From Bacteroidales bacterium (GTDB lineage: Bacteria > Bacteroidota > Bacteroidia > Bacteroidales > Muribaculaceae): a stretch of DNA of 64,000 nt. The translations under genes were made by a program, and so were the position numbers. Below are positions 8,929 to 17,100 of this stretch, one piece after another. Numbering within the stretch: the stretch's first letter is position 1; each line of letters begins with the position of its first letter. The notes beneath the pieces are model-generated. The model was not told the origin of the DNA. It worked only from the letters and a program-made list of their open reading frames with translations, and made no database searches. The DNA lies in the NCBI GenBank assembly GCA_015061055.1, contig SUXH01000002.1, positions 124,001-188,000 on the forward strand, written 5' to 3'.

Positions 8929-10215
8929 CTACAATAAGAACTTCAACAGGAAGAATGCCGATAGAATATACATTCCTATTGTTAGTTTCTTGTAATTTCC
9001 TCCAAGCAGATTCAACAACACATAGCTTAGCATACCAAGCACAATACCATCCGAGATACTATAGCACAATGGCATCATCACTATACAGATAAATGCAGGA
9101 ACCGCTTCGGTATAGTCCCTAAAGTCAATATTCACCACCGATGCCATCATCATCACACCCACAAGCACAAGCACCGGAGCTGTAGCTGCCGATGGAATCG
9201 ACAAGAACAACGGCGCAAAGAACATAGCACTCAAGAAACAAATACCACACACAAATGCAGTAAGACCACTGCGACCACCTTGTTCCACTCCTGAAGCACT
9301 TTCCACGTAGGTTGTAACTGTACTTGTTCCCATTACAGCACCCGCAGTGGTTGCAACAGCATCTACCATAAACGCTTCCTTTAAATGAGGGATTTTTCCA
9401 TTTCGATCAATCATTCCGGCTCGTGTTGTTACTCCAATTACCGTTCCTATCGTATCAAACAAGTCAACAAACAAAAGTGTGAACACAACAACAAACATCT
9501 CGCCGGTGAAAATATTCGACCATTCAAATTTGCATAAAATTGGTTCTATTGAAGGAGGTGTACTTAACACTCCGGTTATATTGGTAATTCCAAAAGGGAT
9601 TCCAATAAGAGTGGTTGCGATAATACCTATCAACAATGCACCTTTAACATTCTTAATCAACATTATTGCAGATATAAGCAATCCGATAATACACACAAGC
9701 GCCGAGCCTTGAGTTAAATCGCCTATACTCACAAGTGTAGCATCATTGTTTACAATTACACCGGCTCCACTTAGACCTATAAAGGCTATATATATACCAA
9801 TACCAACACTGATAGAATTTTTCAACGTAACCGGTATCAAATCAACAATCTTTTCACGAATATTACTCACAGTAAGAAGAATAAACAAAATACCTTCTAA
9901 AAACACTGCTGTAAGAGCAAACTGCCATGAATAGCCCATTATCATACAGATTGAATAGGCAAAAAAGGCATTCAGTCCCATACCAGGAGCTAATGCAAAC
10001 GGCAATTTTGCATACAATCCCATAAGTACTGTCGCTGCTGCCGAAATCAATATAGTAGTTGTAAACACAGCACCCTTGTCCATTCCTGCATCACCCAAAA
10101 TATTAGGGTTTACCGCCAAAATATAAGCCATTGTGAGGAATGTTGTAATTCCTGCCATAATCTCCGTTTTAACAGTAGTTTCTTTAGGATTAAATCCAAA
10201 TAATTTTCTAAGCAT
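8929..10215 (-). CDS. NCS2 family purine permease (adenine/guanine/hypoxanthine type)
   Basis: A 428-residue multi-spanning permease. MAGITTFLTMAYILAVNP near the N-terminus and APGMGLNAFFAYS are typical of the AzgA/PbuG branch of NCS2 proton symporters for purine bases. FVDLFDTIGTVIGV and the later TSTVTTYVESASGVEQGGR are also conserved in this branch. The frame is open to 10272, but the canonical N-terminus MLRKLFGFNP starts at 10215, so that start is chosen. It ends at the shared terminator. Confidence 0.85.
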   Translation of the reverse strand: MLRKLFGFNPKETTVKTEIMAGITTFLTMAYILAVNPNILGDAGMDKGAVFTTTILISAAATVLMGLYAKLPFALAPGMGLNAFFAYSICMIMGYSWQFALTAVFLEGILFILLTVSNIREKIVDLIPVTLKNSISVGIGIYIAFIGLSGAGVIVNNDATLVSIGDLTQGSALVCIIGLLISAIMLIKNVKGALLIGIIATTLIGIPFGITNITGVLSTPPSIEPILCKFEWSNIFTGEMFVVVFTLLFVDLFDTIGTVIGVTTRAGMIDRNGKIPHLKEAFMVDAVATTAGAVMGTSTVTTYVESASGVEQGGRSGLTAFVCGICFLSAMFFAPLFLSIPSAATAPVLVLVGVMMMASVVNIDFRDYTEAVPAFICIVMMPLCYSISDGIVLGMLSYVLLNLLGGNYKKLTIGMYILSAFFLLKFLL

Positions 10216-10239
10216 AATAGTTCTTTTGTAAATTTTTTG

Positions 10240-10272
10240 CAAAAATAAAAACAATATTACAAATAATACCAA
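10240..10272 (-). promoter_or_regulatory. Putative promoter of the purine permease gene
   Basis: On the minus strand, TATTTTTG (10247 to 10240) fits TAnnTTTG, with a TTG at 10272-10270, 22 bases upstream. The leader would be about 20 bases. The spacing is slightly long, so confidence is limited. Confidence 0.4.
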
Positions 10273-10380
10273 TCGTTAACAACTTTATTTTATTCAAAAA
10301 AAGTATCTTCGCTTCTTTTTTGATTTTCAACCCATTACACCTCACATCAAAAAAAGTATCTATATTTTCTGAGAAAAAAG

Positions 10381-10411
10381 TTTGTAGATTTGAAAAAAAT
10401 GCGTACCTTTG
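10381..10411 (+). promoter_or_regulatory. Promoter of the SRP RNA gene
   Basis: TTTG (10381-10384) and TACCTTTG (10404-10411) are separated by 19 bases, an exact match to the Bacteroidota consensus TTTG-N19/20-TAnnTTTG. The predicted RNA start near 10416 coincides with the first paired base of the SRP RNA. Confidence 0.85.
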
Positions 10412-10416
10412 CAGTC

Positions 10417-10513
10417 GGGTAAGTCCTATACGGCCAGCTCCTTGTCAACTCCCCCAGGTCTTGACCGAAGCAAGGGCAGCAGGTTGTAGCGGCGCGATGT
10501 AGTAAGCTTGCCC
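10417..10513 (+). ncRNA. ffs: Signal recognition particle RNA (4.5S type)
   Basis: About 97 nt. The ends pair (GGGTAAG at 10417-10423 with CTTGCCC at 10507-10513), and the middle has the domain IV signature AGGTCTTGACCGAAGCA followed by AGGGCAG, aligning with the E. coli GGAAGCAGCCAAGGCAG region that binds Ffh. The apical loop reads GGT-CTTG-ACC and not the usual GGAA tetraloop. A T5 stretch at 10514-10518 follows, and the tRNA-Thr gene begins at 10519. Confidence 0.85.
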
Positions 10514-10518
10514 TTTTT

Positions 10519-10592
10519 GCCTCTTTAGCTCAGTTGGCCAGAGCACGTGATTTGTAATCTCGGGGTCGTTGGTTCGAATCCGACAAGAGGCT
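10519..10592 (+). tRNA. tRNA-Thr (UGU)
   Basis: Cloverleaf: acceptor GCCTCTT (10519-10525) pairs AAGAGGC (10585-10591); D stem GCTC/GAGC; anticodon loop TTTGTAA with anticodon TGT; T arm GTTGG-TTCGAAT-CCGAC. CCA is not encoded. The anticodon stem CGTGA/TCTCG has one central T-T mismatch. It starts 5 bases after the SRP RNA and has no promoter of its own that I can see. Confidence 0.92.
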
Positions 10593-10595
10593 CAA

Positions 10596-10625
10596 AAGGA
10601 ATCAACAATGTTGGTTCCTTTTTTT
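10596..10625 (+). terminator. Rho-independent terminator after tRNA-Thr
   Basis: An 11-bp stem (10596-10606 with 10610-10620, one G-T pair, loop AAT) is followed by a run of seven T. It closes the SRP RNA/tRNA-Thr transcript. Confidence 0.82.
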
Positions 10626-10653
10626 GTTTATCTTACAAACACAATATTATATT

Positions 10654-11640
10654 ATGAGTACAAATATTCTCCACAAACACAGTAATTCAATCTACATCGT
10701 ATTAGTTGCACTACTATCTATCGGTCTGTTATCAGACTACGCTCCGAATATCGACACACTCATTTCTCCTCCGGTTGCGCTTTTTCTTGGATTAGTATTT
10801 GCTCTATTGTGTGGCAAGGCATATCCGACTTTCAATAAAAAGATGTCAAAAAAGCTATTGCAATACTCTGTAATCGGTCTGGGATTCGGTATGAACTTGC
10901 AAGCCTCTCTTGCTTCGGGAGCCGAAGGTATGGCTTTCACCATAATATCAGTGGCGGGAACTATGATTATCGGCTGGTTTGTAGGAAGAAAACTTCTTAA
11001 AATGGAGCAGAACACTTCCTATCTCATAAGTTCGGGAACTGCTATCTGCGGAGGGAGTGCGATAGCCGCAGTTGGGCCTGTAATCAAAGCCAAAGACACC
11101 GAGATGTCGGTAGCTCTTGGCACTATATTTATCCTTAATGCCATTGCGCTGTTCATTTTCCCTGTGATAGGTAATTACCTTGGAATGACACAAGAACAAT
11201 TCGGTCTTTGGGCGGCTATTGCCATTCACGACACTAGTTCGGTGGTGGGAGCCGGTGCAGCCTATGGCGAAGAAGCCCTAGAGATAGCAACCACAGTCAA
11301 ACTCACACGAGCATTATGGATTATCCCACTTGCACTCGCCACTTCTTTTATCTTCAAGACTAAAGGACAAAAGATATCTATTCCTTGGTTCATCTTGTGG
11401 TTTGTGGTGGCAATGATAATAAACACATACGTACTCAGCCTCAACGAAACAGGTGTTGCAATAGGCAATTTCATAAATGGACTTGCTCGAAAGGCACTCA
11501 CTCTCACGCTGTTCTTCATCGGAGCATCACTTTCAATGGACACACTGAGAGCCGTAGGTATAAAACCACTTATCCAAGGCATTCTCCTCTGGGTAGTAAT
11601 CAGCCTTTCCACCCTCGCCTATATCTTCTACACAGCATAA
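10654..11640 (+). CDS. YeiH family (UPF0324) putative sulfate exporter
   Basis: A 328-residue protein with about ten hydrophobic helices. Conserved family segments are GLGFGMNLQAS, SSGTAICGGSAIAA and AIHDTSSVVGAGAAYG. YeiH-type proteins are putative exporters of anions such as sulfate or sulfite at the inner membrane; the substrate has not been shown for this gene. The frame is open to 10624, but ATG 10654 (MSTNILHKHS) is the first sensible start and leaves room for the preceding terminator. Confidence 0.82.
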   Translation: MSTNILHKHSNSIYIVLVALLSIGLLSDYAPNIDTLISPPVALFLGLVFALLCGKAYPTFNKKMSKKLLQYSVIGLGFGMNLQASLASGAEGMAFTIISVAGTMIIGWFVGRKLLKMEQNTSYLISSGTAICGGSAIAAVGPVIKAKDTEMSVALGTIFILNAIALFIFPVIGNYLGMTQEQFGLWAAIAIHDTSSVVGAGAAYGEEALEIATTVKLTRALWIIPLALATSFIFKTKGQKISIPWFILWFVVAMIINTYVLSLNETGVAIGNFINGLARKALTLTLFFIGASLSMDTLRAVGIKPLIQGILLWVVISLSTLAYIFYTA

Positions 11641-11649
11641 AAAAATATT

Positions 11650-12045
11650 ATGACATCAAATAAAATTTTAGATACTTTATATACAGACTCTACTATAATT
11701 TCTAAGGAAATTACGTTAGAAACTTTATATAATGAAATCGAAATCATTAAAGACACATTAGCTTCTGTAGCAACAAACACAGAACCTTCTACATTTCTGT
11801 GGGTAGATTCATCAATTTCCAACAATACAATTGGCTTAATTGCCGCCATTTTTGGAATAGTAGCTACTTTTTTTGGATATTTAGGCTACAAATATCAAAA
11901 AATATCATCTGAAGAGTTAAAAAAAATGGTTCCTTTGGGGCAGCCCTTTTTCGGCGGTGAATTAATTTTCACCGCCGAATTTGTTTATTTACAATATGTT
12001 AGGTCGTTAGATTGTGAAACGACTTTTCTTGCAATAATCGCTTAA
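11650..12045 (+). CDS. Orphan small membrane protein, possibly 3' truncated
   Basis: A 131-residue unrecognised protein starting 9 bases after the YeiH gene. It has an acidic N-terminal region, one hydrophobic segment (about 60-82, GLIAAIFGIVATFFGYLGY) and a short charged stretch SSEELKKM. The last roughly 35 codons read through a perfect palindrome at 11951-11978 and look unlike protein-coding sequence, so the natural gene may once have been longer and been cut near 11930. AT content is higher than in the neighbouring conserved genes. Confidence 0.45.
   Translation: MTSNKILDTLYTDSTIISKEITLETLYNEIEIIKDTLASVATNTEPSTFLWVDSSISNNTIGLIAAIFGIVATFFGYLGYKYQKISSEELKKMVPLGQPFFGGELIFTAEFVYLQYVRSLDCETTFLAIIA
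11951..11978 (+). terminator. Perfect 11-bp hairpin with T-rich tail
   Basis: 11951-11961 pairs perfectly with 11968-11978 (loop TTAATT), followed by ATTTGTTTATTT. It would work as a terminator for the YeiH transcript. It lies inside the reading frame of the preceding orphan gene, which is unusual and supports the idea that the end of that frame is not native. Confidence 0.6.
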
Positions 12046-12065
12046 ACCGTAATATTACTTATTGA

Positions 12066-12083
12066 GTGTAGTCTTCTATGTAG
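12066..12083 (+). repeat. 18-bp direct repeat, left copy
   Basis: GTGTAGTCTTCTATGTAG occurs here and identically at 12996-13013. The two copies enclose a 912-base unit with its own promoter, a structured RNA, a small secreted protein gene and a terminator. Confidence 0.85.
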
Positions 12084-12102
12084 TCTAAATTAACACCAAT
12101 TA

Positions 12103-12133
12103 GTTGAACTTTTCAAAAAAATACTTAACTTTG
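12103..12133 (+). promoter_or_regulatory. Consensus promoter upstream of the structured RNA
   Basis: TTG (12104-12106) and TAACTTTG (12126-12133) are 19 bases apart, an excellent match to the Bacteroidota promoter. The predicted start near 12138 puts the whole rod-like RNA fold in the transcript. Confidence 0.75.
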
Positions 12134-12178
12134 TAGAAACATTAAACATTTTGCCTATGAAACATTGCGTATAATTTG

Positions 12179-12381
12179 ATACGCACATTTTAGACATATT
12201 GAAAAAGCGTTTTAGCTTTATTCTGTCATTTCGAAAGTTTGGCGACTAATGAATACCGACAAGAATACTGCAAAAATGCTCGCACGTAACGGTGCGGGCT
12301 TTTGGTTATTCTGTCGGTAGGTTACGCCAAACACCTTGAAATGCGGATACACTAAAAGTACCGCGCTTTTTTTGTGCGTAT
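12179..12381 (+). ncRNA. Long rod-like structured RNA, unassigned
   Basis: Read inward, the nested complementary segments are: ATACGCAC 12179-12186 with 12374-12381; AAAAAGCG 12202-12209 with 12364-12371; TTTTAG 12210-12215 with 12352-12357; CATTTC 12227-12232 with 12338-12343; GTTTGGCG 12237-12244 with 12325-12332; TACCGACA 12254-12261 with 12312-12319; GCTCGCAC 12278-12285 with 12292-12299. The apical loop is GTAACG. Internal loops of about 11/8 and 9/5 bases interrupt the rod. The 5' arm of the outermost helix can instead form a local hairpin (12166-12172 with 12179-12185). A T7 run at 12367-12373 follows the 3' arm. It could be a free small RNA or the leader of the gene at 12459. I recognise no named family with certainty. 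Confidence 0.65.
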
Positions 12382-12458
12382 TTGTTAAAGTCATTCAAGG
12401 TACAACGGAGTAACCGAAAAGCCGTCAAGTGAGTAGGGAATATTAATAATTATGAAAT

Positions 12459-12833
12459 ATGAAAAAATATCTTTTAATAATGCTTGCATGCTTTGGGATG
12501 ATCTTTACAGCTAATGCTGATGGAAGAAAAACTTGTCCCGTATACAATTCACAATATACAGCAACTGTAGCCCATGGCTCTACAATGGTTTCTGGAGATA
12601 GTCCTTATGTAACCATAATCGTTGAGGGTACTAAAGAGGCTCTCGGTTATGGAGATCAAGTTACAGTCTGGGTGAATGCATTAGATCGTTCAACTGGGTG
12701 TATTGTAGAAACAATCGAAGTAAGTGTAAGTGTTAAAGGTGGTAAAACCAGCGGTTTGGCTCAAAAAGCCTTTCGCAAACTCAAAGAAGGCGTATTTTAT
12801 AATGTAAGTATTGATAGCGCATCATGTAAATAA
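12459..12833 (+). CDS. Small secreted protein of unknown function
   Basis: A 124-residue protein with a clear Sec signal peptide (MKKYLLIMLACFGMIFTANA, cleavage before DGRK). The mature part is about 104 residues of beta-rich sequence with three Cys (in RKTCPV, STGCIV and SASCK at the C-terminus) and no motif I recognise. It lies between the two 18-bp repeats, 78 bases after the structured RNA, and is followed by a hairpin terminator. An out-of-frame ATG at 12452, 7 bases upstream, could interfere with initiation. No Shine-Dalgarno sequence is evident, which is usual in this phylum. Confidence 0.7.
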   Translation: MKKYLLIMLACFGMIFTANADGRKTCPVYNSQYTATVAHGSTMVSGDSPYVTIIVEGTKEALGYGDQVTVWVNALDRSTGCIVETIEVSVSVKGGKTSGLAQKAFRKLKEGVFYNVSIDSASCK

Positions 12834-12846
12834 AACCGTATAATAA

Positions 12847-12887
12847 GTGGCGTATGTAGTGAACCGTGTAGTTTCTTCATACGCCAC
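12847..12887 (+). terminator. Hairpin terminator after the small secreted protein gene
   Basis: A perfect 10-bp stem, GTGGCGTATG (12847-12856) with CATACGCCAC (12878-12887), closes a 21-base loop. The T tract after it is weak. The loop contains CCGTGTAGT, which partly resembles the 18-bp repeat. Confidence 0.65.
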
Positions 12888-12955
12888 CTTTGTTCATTTG
12901 CAATACATCTTCGAAAGATGCCCTGTTTCAGCGGTTTACTTTCAAAAGTTTTATT

Positions 12956-12963
12956 TACCTTTG
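12956..12963 (+). promoter_or_regulatory. -7 promoter element (TACCTTTG)
   Basis: TACCTTTG matches the consensus and precedes the right 18-bp repeat and the orphan gene at 13131. The -33 region (GGTTTAC near 12934) is only a partial match. The rest of 12888-13130 holds the right repeat and no other recognisable feature. Confidence 0.45.
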
Positions 12964-12995
12964 CATTTGTAGTTTTTGGCTTAATTACGACTTCC

Positions 12996-13013
12996 GTGTA
13001 GTCTTCTATGTAG
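12996..13013 (+). repeat. 18-bp direct repeat, right copy
   Basis: Identical to 12066-12083. Its last three bases, TAG, are the stop that bounds the open frame running into the orphan gene at 13131. Confidence 0.85.
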
Positions 13014-13130
13014 GATTTCGCAATTTTCGTAAAGACTAACACTGAAAATCAATCAGTTAAAAATAAAAAGCATAGTCCTGTAAGAGCTCCTCTTCTTCCT
13101 ATTGTAAAAAAACTTTATGATAACTATATT

Positions 13131-14039
13131 ATGCTCGTATTAATATATGGAAACACAAAATATACTCCTAAAGAACATACTGAAGATGAATTCGATCCAG
13201 AATACAAACATCTGTATTTTGACGAAATCATACAATCCTTTGAACTCCCTATTGATATATTTGATTTAAGTAAATTCGAGAAATATAACGATAAAGAAAT
13301 ATATAACTTTGCTGTTAAACTAAAATTAAGATGGAACGAATATAATCAAGCACTAAAAATTACTATCCAAGAATTAAAAGATGACTATATTGGCGAGGTT
13401 TCTTTTCAAAACATTTCAGATCTTACAGAATCTTTAGCTTATTATATTTTTGAATTTGACGATCTTATTAATCAAGTAGAGTCTAAACAATATAACACTC
13501 CTTACTTTCAAAATCAATTAGAAATTAATTTCAAAGAAGACGTAATCTTCTTATTTATCAATTCCATTGAAAATTTGAGAAATAACACCCCTTCTACATT
13601 TGATATTATCAATCAGGATGACACATTCTTCTCGTTCTGTAGCTTCACTAACAACAACACTAATAATATTACTATTAATAATTTAATACAACGAACACAT
13701 CCTTCCAAATATAAAGATTACCTTACACAACCAATATCAATAAAAACATATCTCGAACAACCAAATATTAATTCAGCTTTATCAACAATCGAAGAATTAC
13801 ACAACCAAATAAATTCCCCTAATCAGTCTCAGAAAAAGTTACTCAACTCATTAACTGATATTTTTGGACAACATTTAGTCGATACACTTGACAAATTTTA
13901 TACATCAGGGGAAGTCAATTATGATAACATCATAGGTTACGATATTGCATTTCGAATCTCCAAATTGAAAGTTGATTATATCGAATGGGATCAATTGTAT
14001 TCAGAAATATCTCGTATACGCTATTATCAAAATCATTAA
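13131..14039 (+). CDS. Orphan 302-residue protein, AT-rich, possibly 5' truncated
   Basis: A soluble, acidic, Asn/Ile/Lys/Glu-rich protein with no signal peptide, no transmembrane segment and no motif I recognise. The DNA is markedly more AT-rich than the core genes, suggesting acquisition. The frame stays open for 117 bases upstream of ATG 13131, back to the TAG at 13011-13013, and the encoded residues (for example SPVRAPLLPIVKKLYDNY) look like genuine protein although no ATG, GTG or TTG starts them. The original N-terminus may have been lost. It converges with metH. Confidence 0.6.
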   Translation: MLVLIYGNTKYTPKEHTEDEFDPEYKHLYFDEIIQSFELPIDIFDLSKFEKYNDKEIYNFAVKLKLRWNEYNQALKITIQELKDDYIGEVSFQNISDLTESLAYYIFEFDDLINQVESKQYNTPYFQNQLEINFKEDVIFLFINSIENLRNNTPSTFDIINQDDTFFSFCSFTNNNTNNITINNLIQRTHPSKYKDYLTQPISIKTYLEQPNINSALSTIEELHNQINSPNQSQKKLLNSLTDIFGQHLVDTLDKFYTSGEVNYDNIIGYDIAFRISKLKVDYIEWDQLYSEISRIRYYQNH

Positions 14040-14150
14040 TTAATCAATAATATTCTAATTATTATACCATTTTGAGATTTTCATTCTAACGTAAATTGCC
14101 ATAAGCGACAACTCTAAATATTATGTCAAAAATTTAAAGCATTTCATTTA

Positions 14151-17100
14151 TCAAATCACGAAATAGCTACTATCGGGGTGGGAAATCATAAGCCCGCAAG
14201 TGCTCGACGAAGGTATCATCGCTCCATTTTCGGTAAGAGAAATTCCTATTTCGCCAAGATTAATGAGTTTATCTAGTTGGAATATTACTTTTTGATCAGG
14301 AAGCGACGGATAACCCACAGCCGGTCGAATACCTTGATAATATTGACGCAGTAAGTTATCCACATTTTGTGGCTCATTTTTGGCATATCCCCATATTTCT
14401 CTGCGCACTCGAGCATGAATAAACTCTGTAGCAGCTTCGGCAAGACGGTCGGCTATAGATTGTATCAACATAGCACGATACTCATCGCCAGCCTCACGAC
14501 TCGCTTGTATCATATCATTTATCTTAGCACCCACTGTCACTGCAAACACACCCACATAATCATCATTTGGAGCAACATAGTCGCACAGCGACAACGACAC
14601 ATCGCTATCAGTCTTGCGTTGTTGGCGTTGCATTTCTATGCGTTCATCGCCTATCACAACAGTCTCTCCATCTCGATAAGCAGGTAGAATTCCCACACGA
14701 GCCTTTATGCTATCATTTGCCACTTGTTCGAGTTCTTCAAGCACCTTGCAAGCATCGGCATATAGCTCTTTACCCTCATCAGAATCTTCTTTCACTTTCC
14801 ACAATGCAAAGAACGGAATCCGGTTAATAAGTTCTCGAGCTTCAGCAATAGTAATATCATAAGTTGCCACACCTTCCACATTTGGCACTATCGGATTGTA
14901 TTCCAACTTTGGCGCACGACTTCGAGCCTCTTCTATAGAATAGAAATCACGCTTCTTGTTATAATCAATTCGTAAAGCCTCTTGCTTTTCGGCCCATTCA
15001 GCCACAAATGCATCCCTATTTGACAATAATTGTTGTGCTACCACAGGCATCATAGCCGCATCACGAGTATACACTACAGGACCTGAATATTCGGGAGCTA
15101 TCTTCACCGCCGTATGTAATTCGCTTGTTGTGGCTCCCCCTATCATAAGAGGTATATCCAATCCTTTTTCTTGCATTAATCGAGCCACACTGCACATTTC
15201 ATCAAGCGATGGTGTTATAAGTCCACTCAGAGCCACAATATCGGCTTGTTCGGCAATAGCTCGCTCCACAACGTCCTCGTTCGGCACCATCACTCCCATA
15301 TCTATCACTTCAAAACCATTGCAACGCATAATCACCGACACAATATTCTTACCTATGTCGTGTACATCACCTTTCACTGTAGCAAGAACTACCTTTCCGA
15401 CCTTTCCCGACTCTCCTATCGTTTGTTTCTCTGCTTCTATATATGGATTGAGCCAAGATACAGCTTGTTTCATCGTACGAGCACTCTTTACCACTTGTGG
15501 TAAAAACATTTTTCCTTCGCCAAACAATCGACCCACTTCATTCATTCCCGCCATAAGCGGACCATCGATAACGGCAAGAGCCGAACCGAGTTCGCAATGC
15601 ACACATTCAAGCGTGTCTTCAAGCATCTCGGTACGACCTCGCACAATAAGGCTTTTCAAATATTCCGATGACGTCATATCTGCGTTGGCAGACACATCTA
15701 TCGATTTATCATTTGTTTCGGCAAGTCTTTTTATTTTTTCGGCAATGGAAATCAGCCTGTCGGCAGCATCAACATCCCTATTAAAAATCACATCCTCAAT
15801 AGCAATACGTAATTCGTCATCTATTTCATTATATGGAATTATTGCACCGGCATTCACTATTGCCATATCCAGTCCTTTTGCTATAGCATGATACAAGAAA
15901 ACAGAGTGCATAGCTTCGCGCACAGCATTATTTCCACGAAATGAAAACGACAGATTGCTCACTCCTCCACTCACTTTAGCACCGGGCAAATTAGTTTTTA
16001 TCCATTCTACTGCACGAATAAAATCTAATGCATAGTTGTTATGTTCTTCAATACCTGTTGCAACTGAAAGTATATTAGGATCGAATATTATATCGTAGGG
16101 ATTAAAACCCACTTCTTTAACAAGAATATCGTATGCTCTGCCACATATCTCAATTTTTCGGTCATAAGTGTCGGCTTGCCCATACTCATCAAACGCCATC
16201 ACTACCACTGCTGCGCCCATTCGCTTTATGTACTCAGCCTTTTCCTTAAACTTTTCCTCTCCATCTTTCAAACTTATGGAATTTACAATACCCTTACCTT
16301 GTAAGTTCTTTAGACCCGCCTTTATCACATTCCATTTCGAAGAATCGATCATCACAGGCACTCGTGCCACCTCAGGTTCCGATGCCATAAGTCGTAAAAA
16401 ATGCGACATCTCATATTCGGCATCGAGCATGGCATCGTCCATATTCACATCAACAATCTGAGCGCCGCTCTCCACTTGCTTGCAGGCAATCATCAACGCC
16501 TCATCATAACTTTTCTCGTTGATAAGACGCAGGAACTTTCTACTTCCTGCCACGTTACAACGTTCTCCTACATTTACAAACATTCGTTCGGGAGTTACCT
16601 CTGTCACCTCAAGCCCTGACAACTGCATCACTGTCTTTTGTTCAGGAATTTTGCGTGGATTATACTTCCTCGCCACATCGGCAACAGCCTTAATATGCTC
16701 AGGTGTTGTGCCACAACATCCTCCTATGATATTCACCATACCTTTTTCAAGCATCGGAAGCACGTTCTTGGCCATTGTAGCAGGTGTTTCATCATATTCT
16801 CCCATCTCGTTTGGCAAACCTGCATTAGGATACACACTCACTGCACACCTTGCTATAGCCGACATACCTTCAAGCCACTTTACCATACCCTCTGCTCCGA
16901 AACCACAATTAAGTCCTACACTCATAACATCGCAATGGCTCACACTTGCCAAGAAAGCCTCAATAGTTTGACCGCTCAATATTCTACCACTCTCGGTAAG
17001 TGTTACCGAAAGCATTATCGGAACTCTACGACCACACACTCTCATTGCTTCATCGGCAGCCCACAATGCAGCTTTAGCATTAAGTGTATCAAATATCGTT

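Noticed and set aside
10320-10502. Plus-strand open frame of 60 codons upstream of tRNA-Thr
   Set aside because: It covers the promoter and most of the SRP RNA gene; the RNA explains the sequence.
12179-12381. Naming the structured RNA as 6S RNA, tmRNA or RNase P
   Set aside because: No conserved RNase P or tmRNA motif was found. The rod recalls 6S only in general shape, so no family name is given.
11650-14039. A defence island or toxin-antitoxin system
   Set aside because: The region is AT-rich and orphan-rich, but no nuclease, methyltransferase, toxin or antitoxin motif was seen in the encoded proteins.
15130-15891. Long plus-strand open frame (253 codons) across metH
   Set aside because: It lies wholly antisense to a well-conserved module of methionine synthase and shows no protein-like motif; it is a frame shadow.
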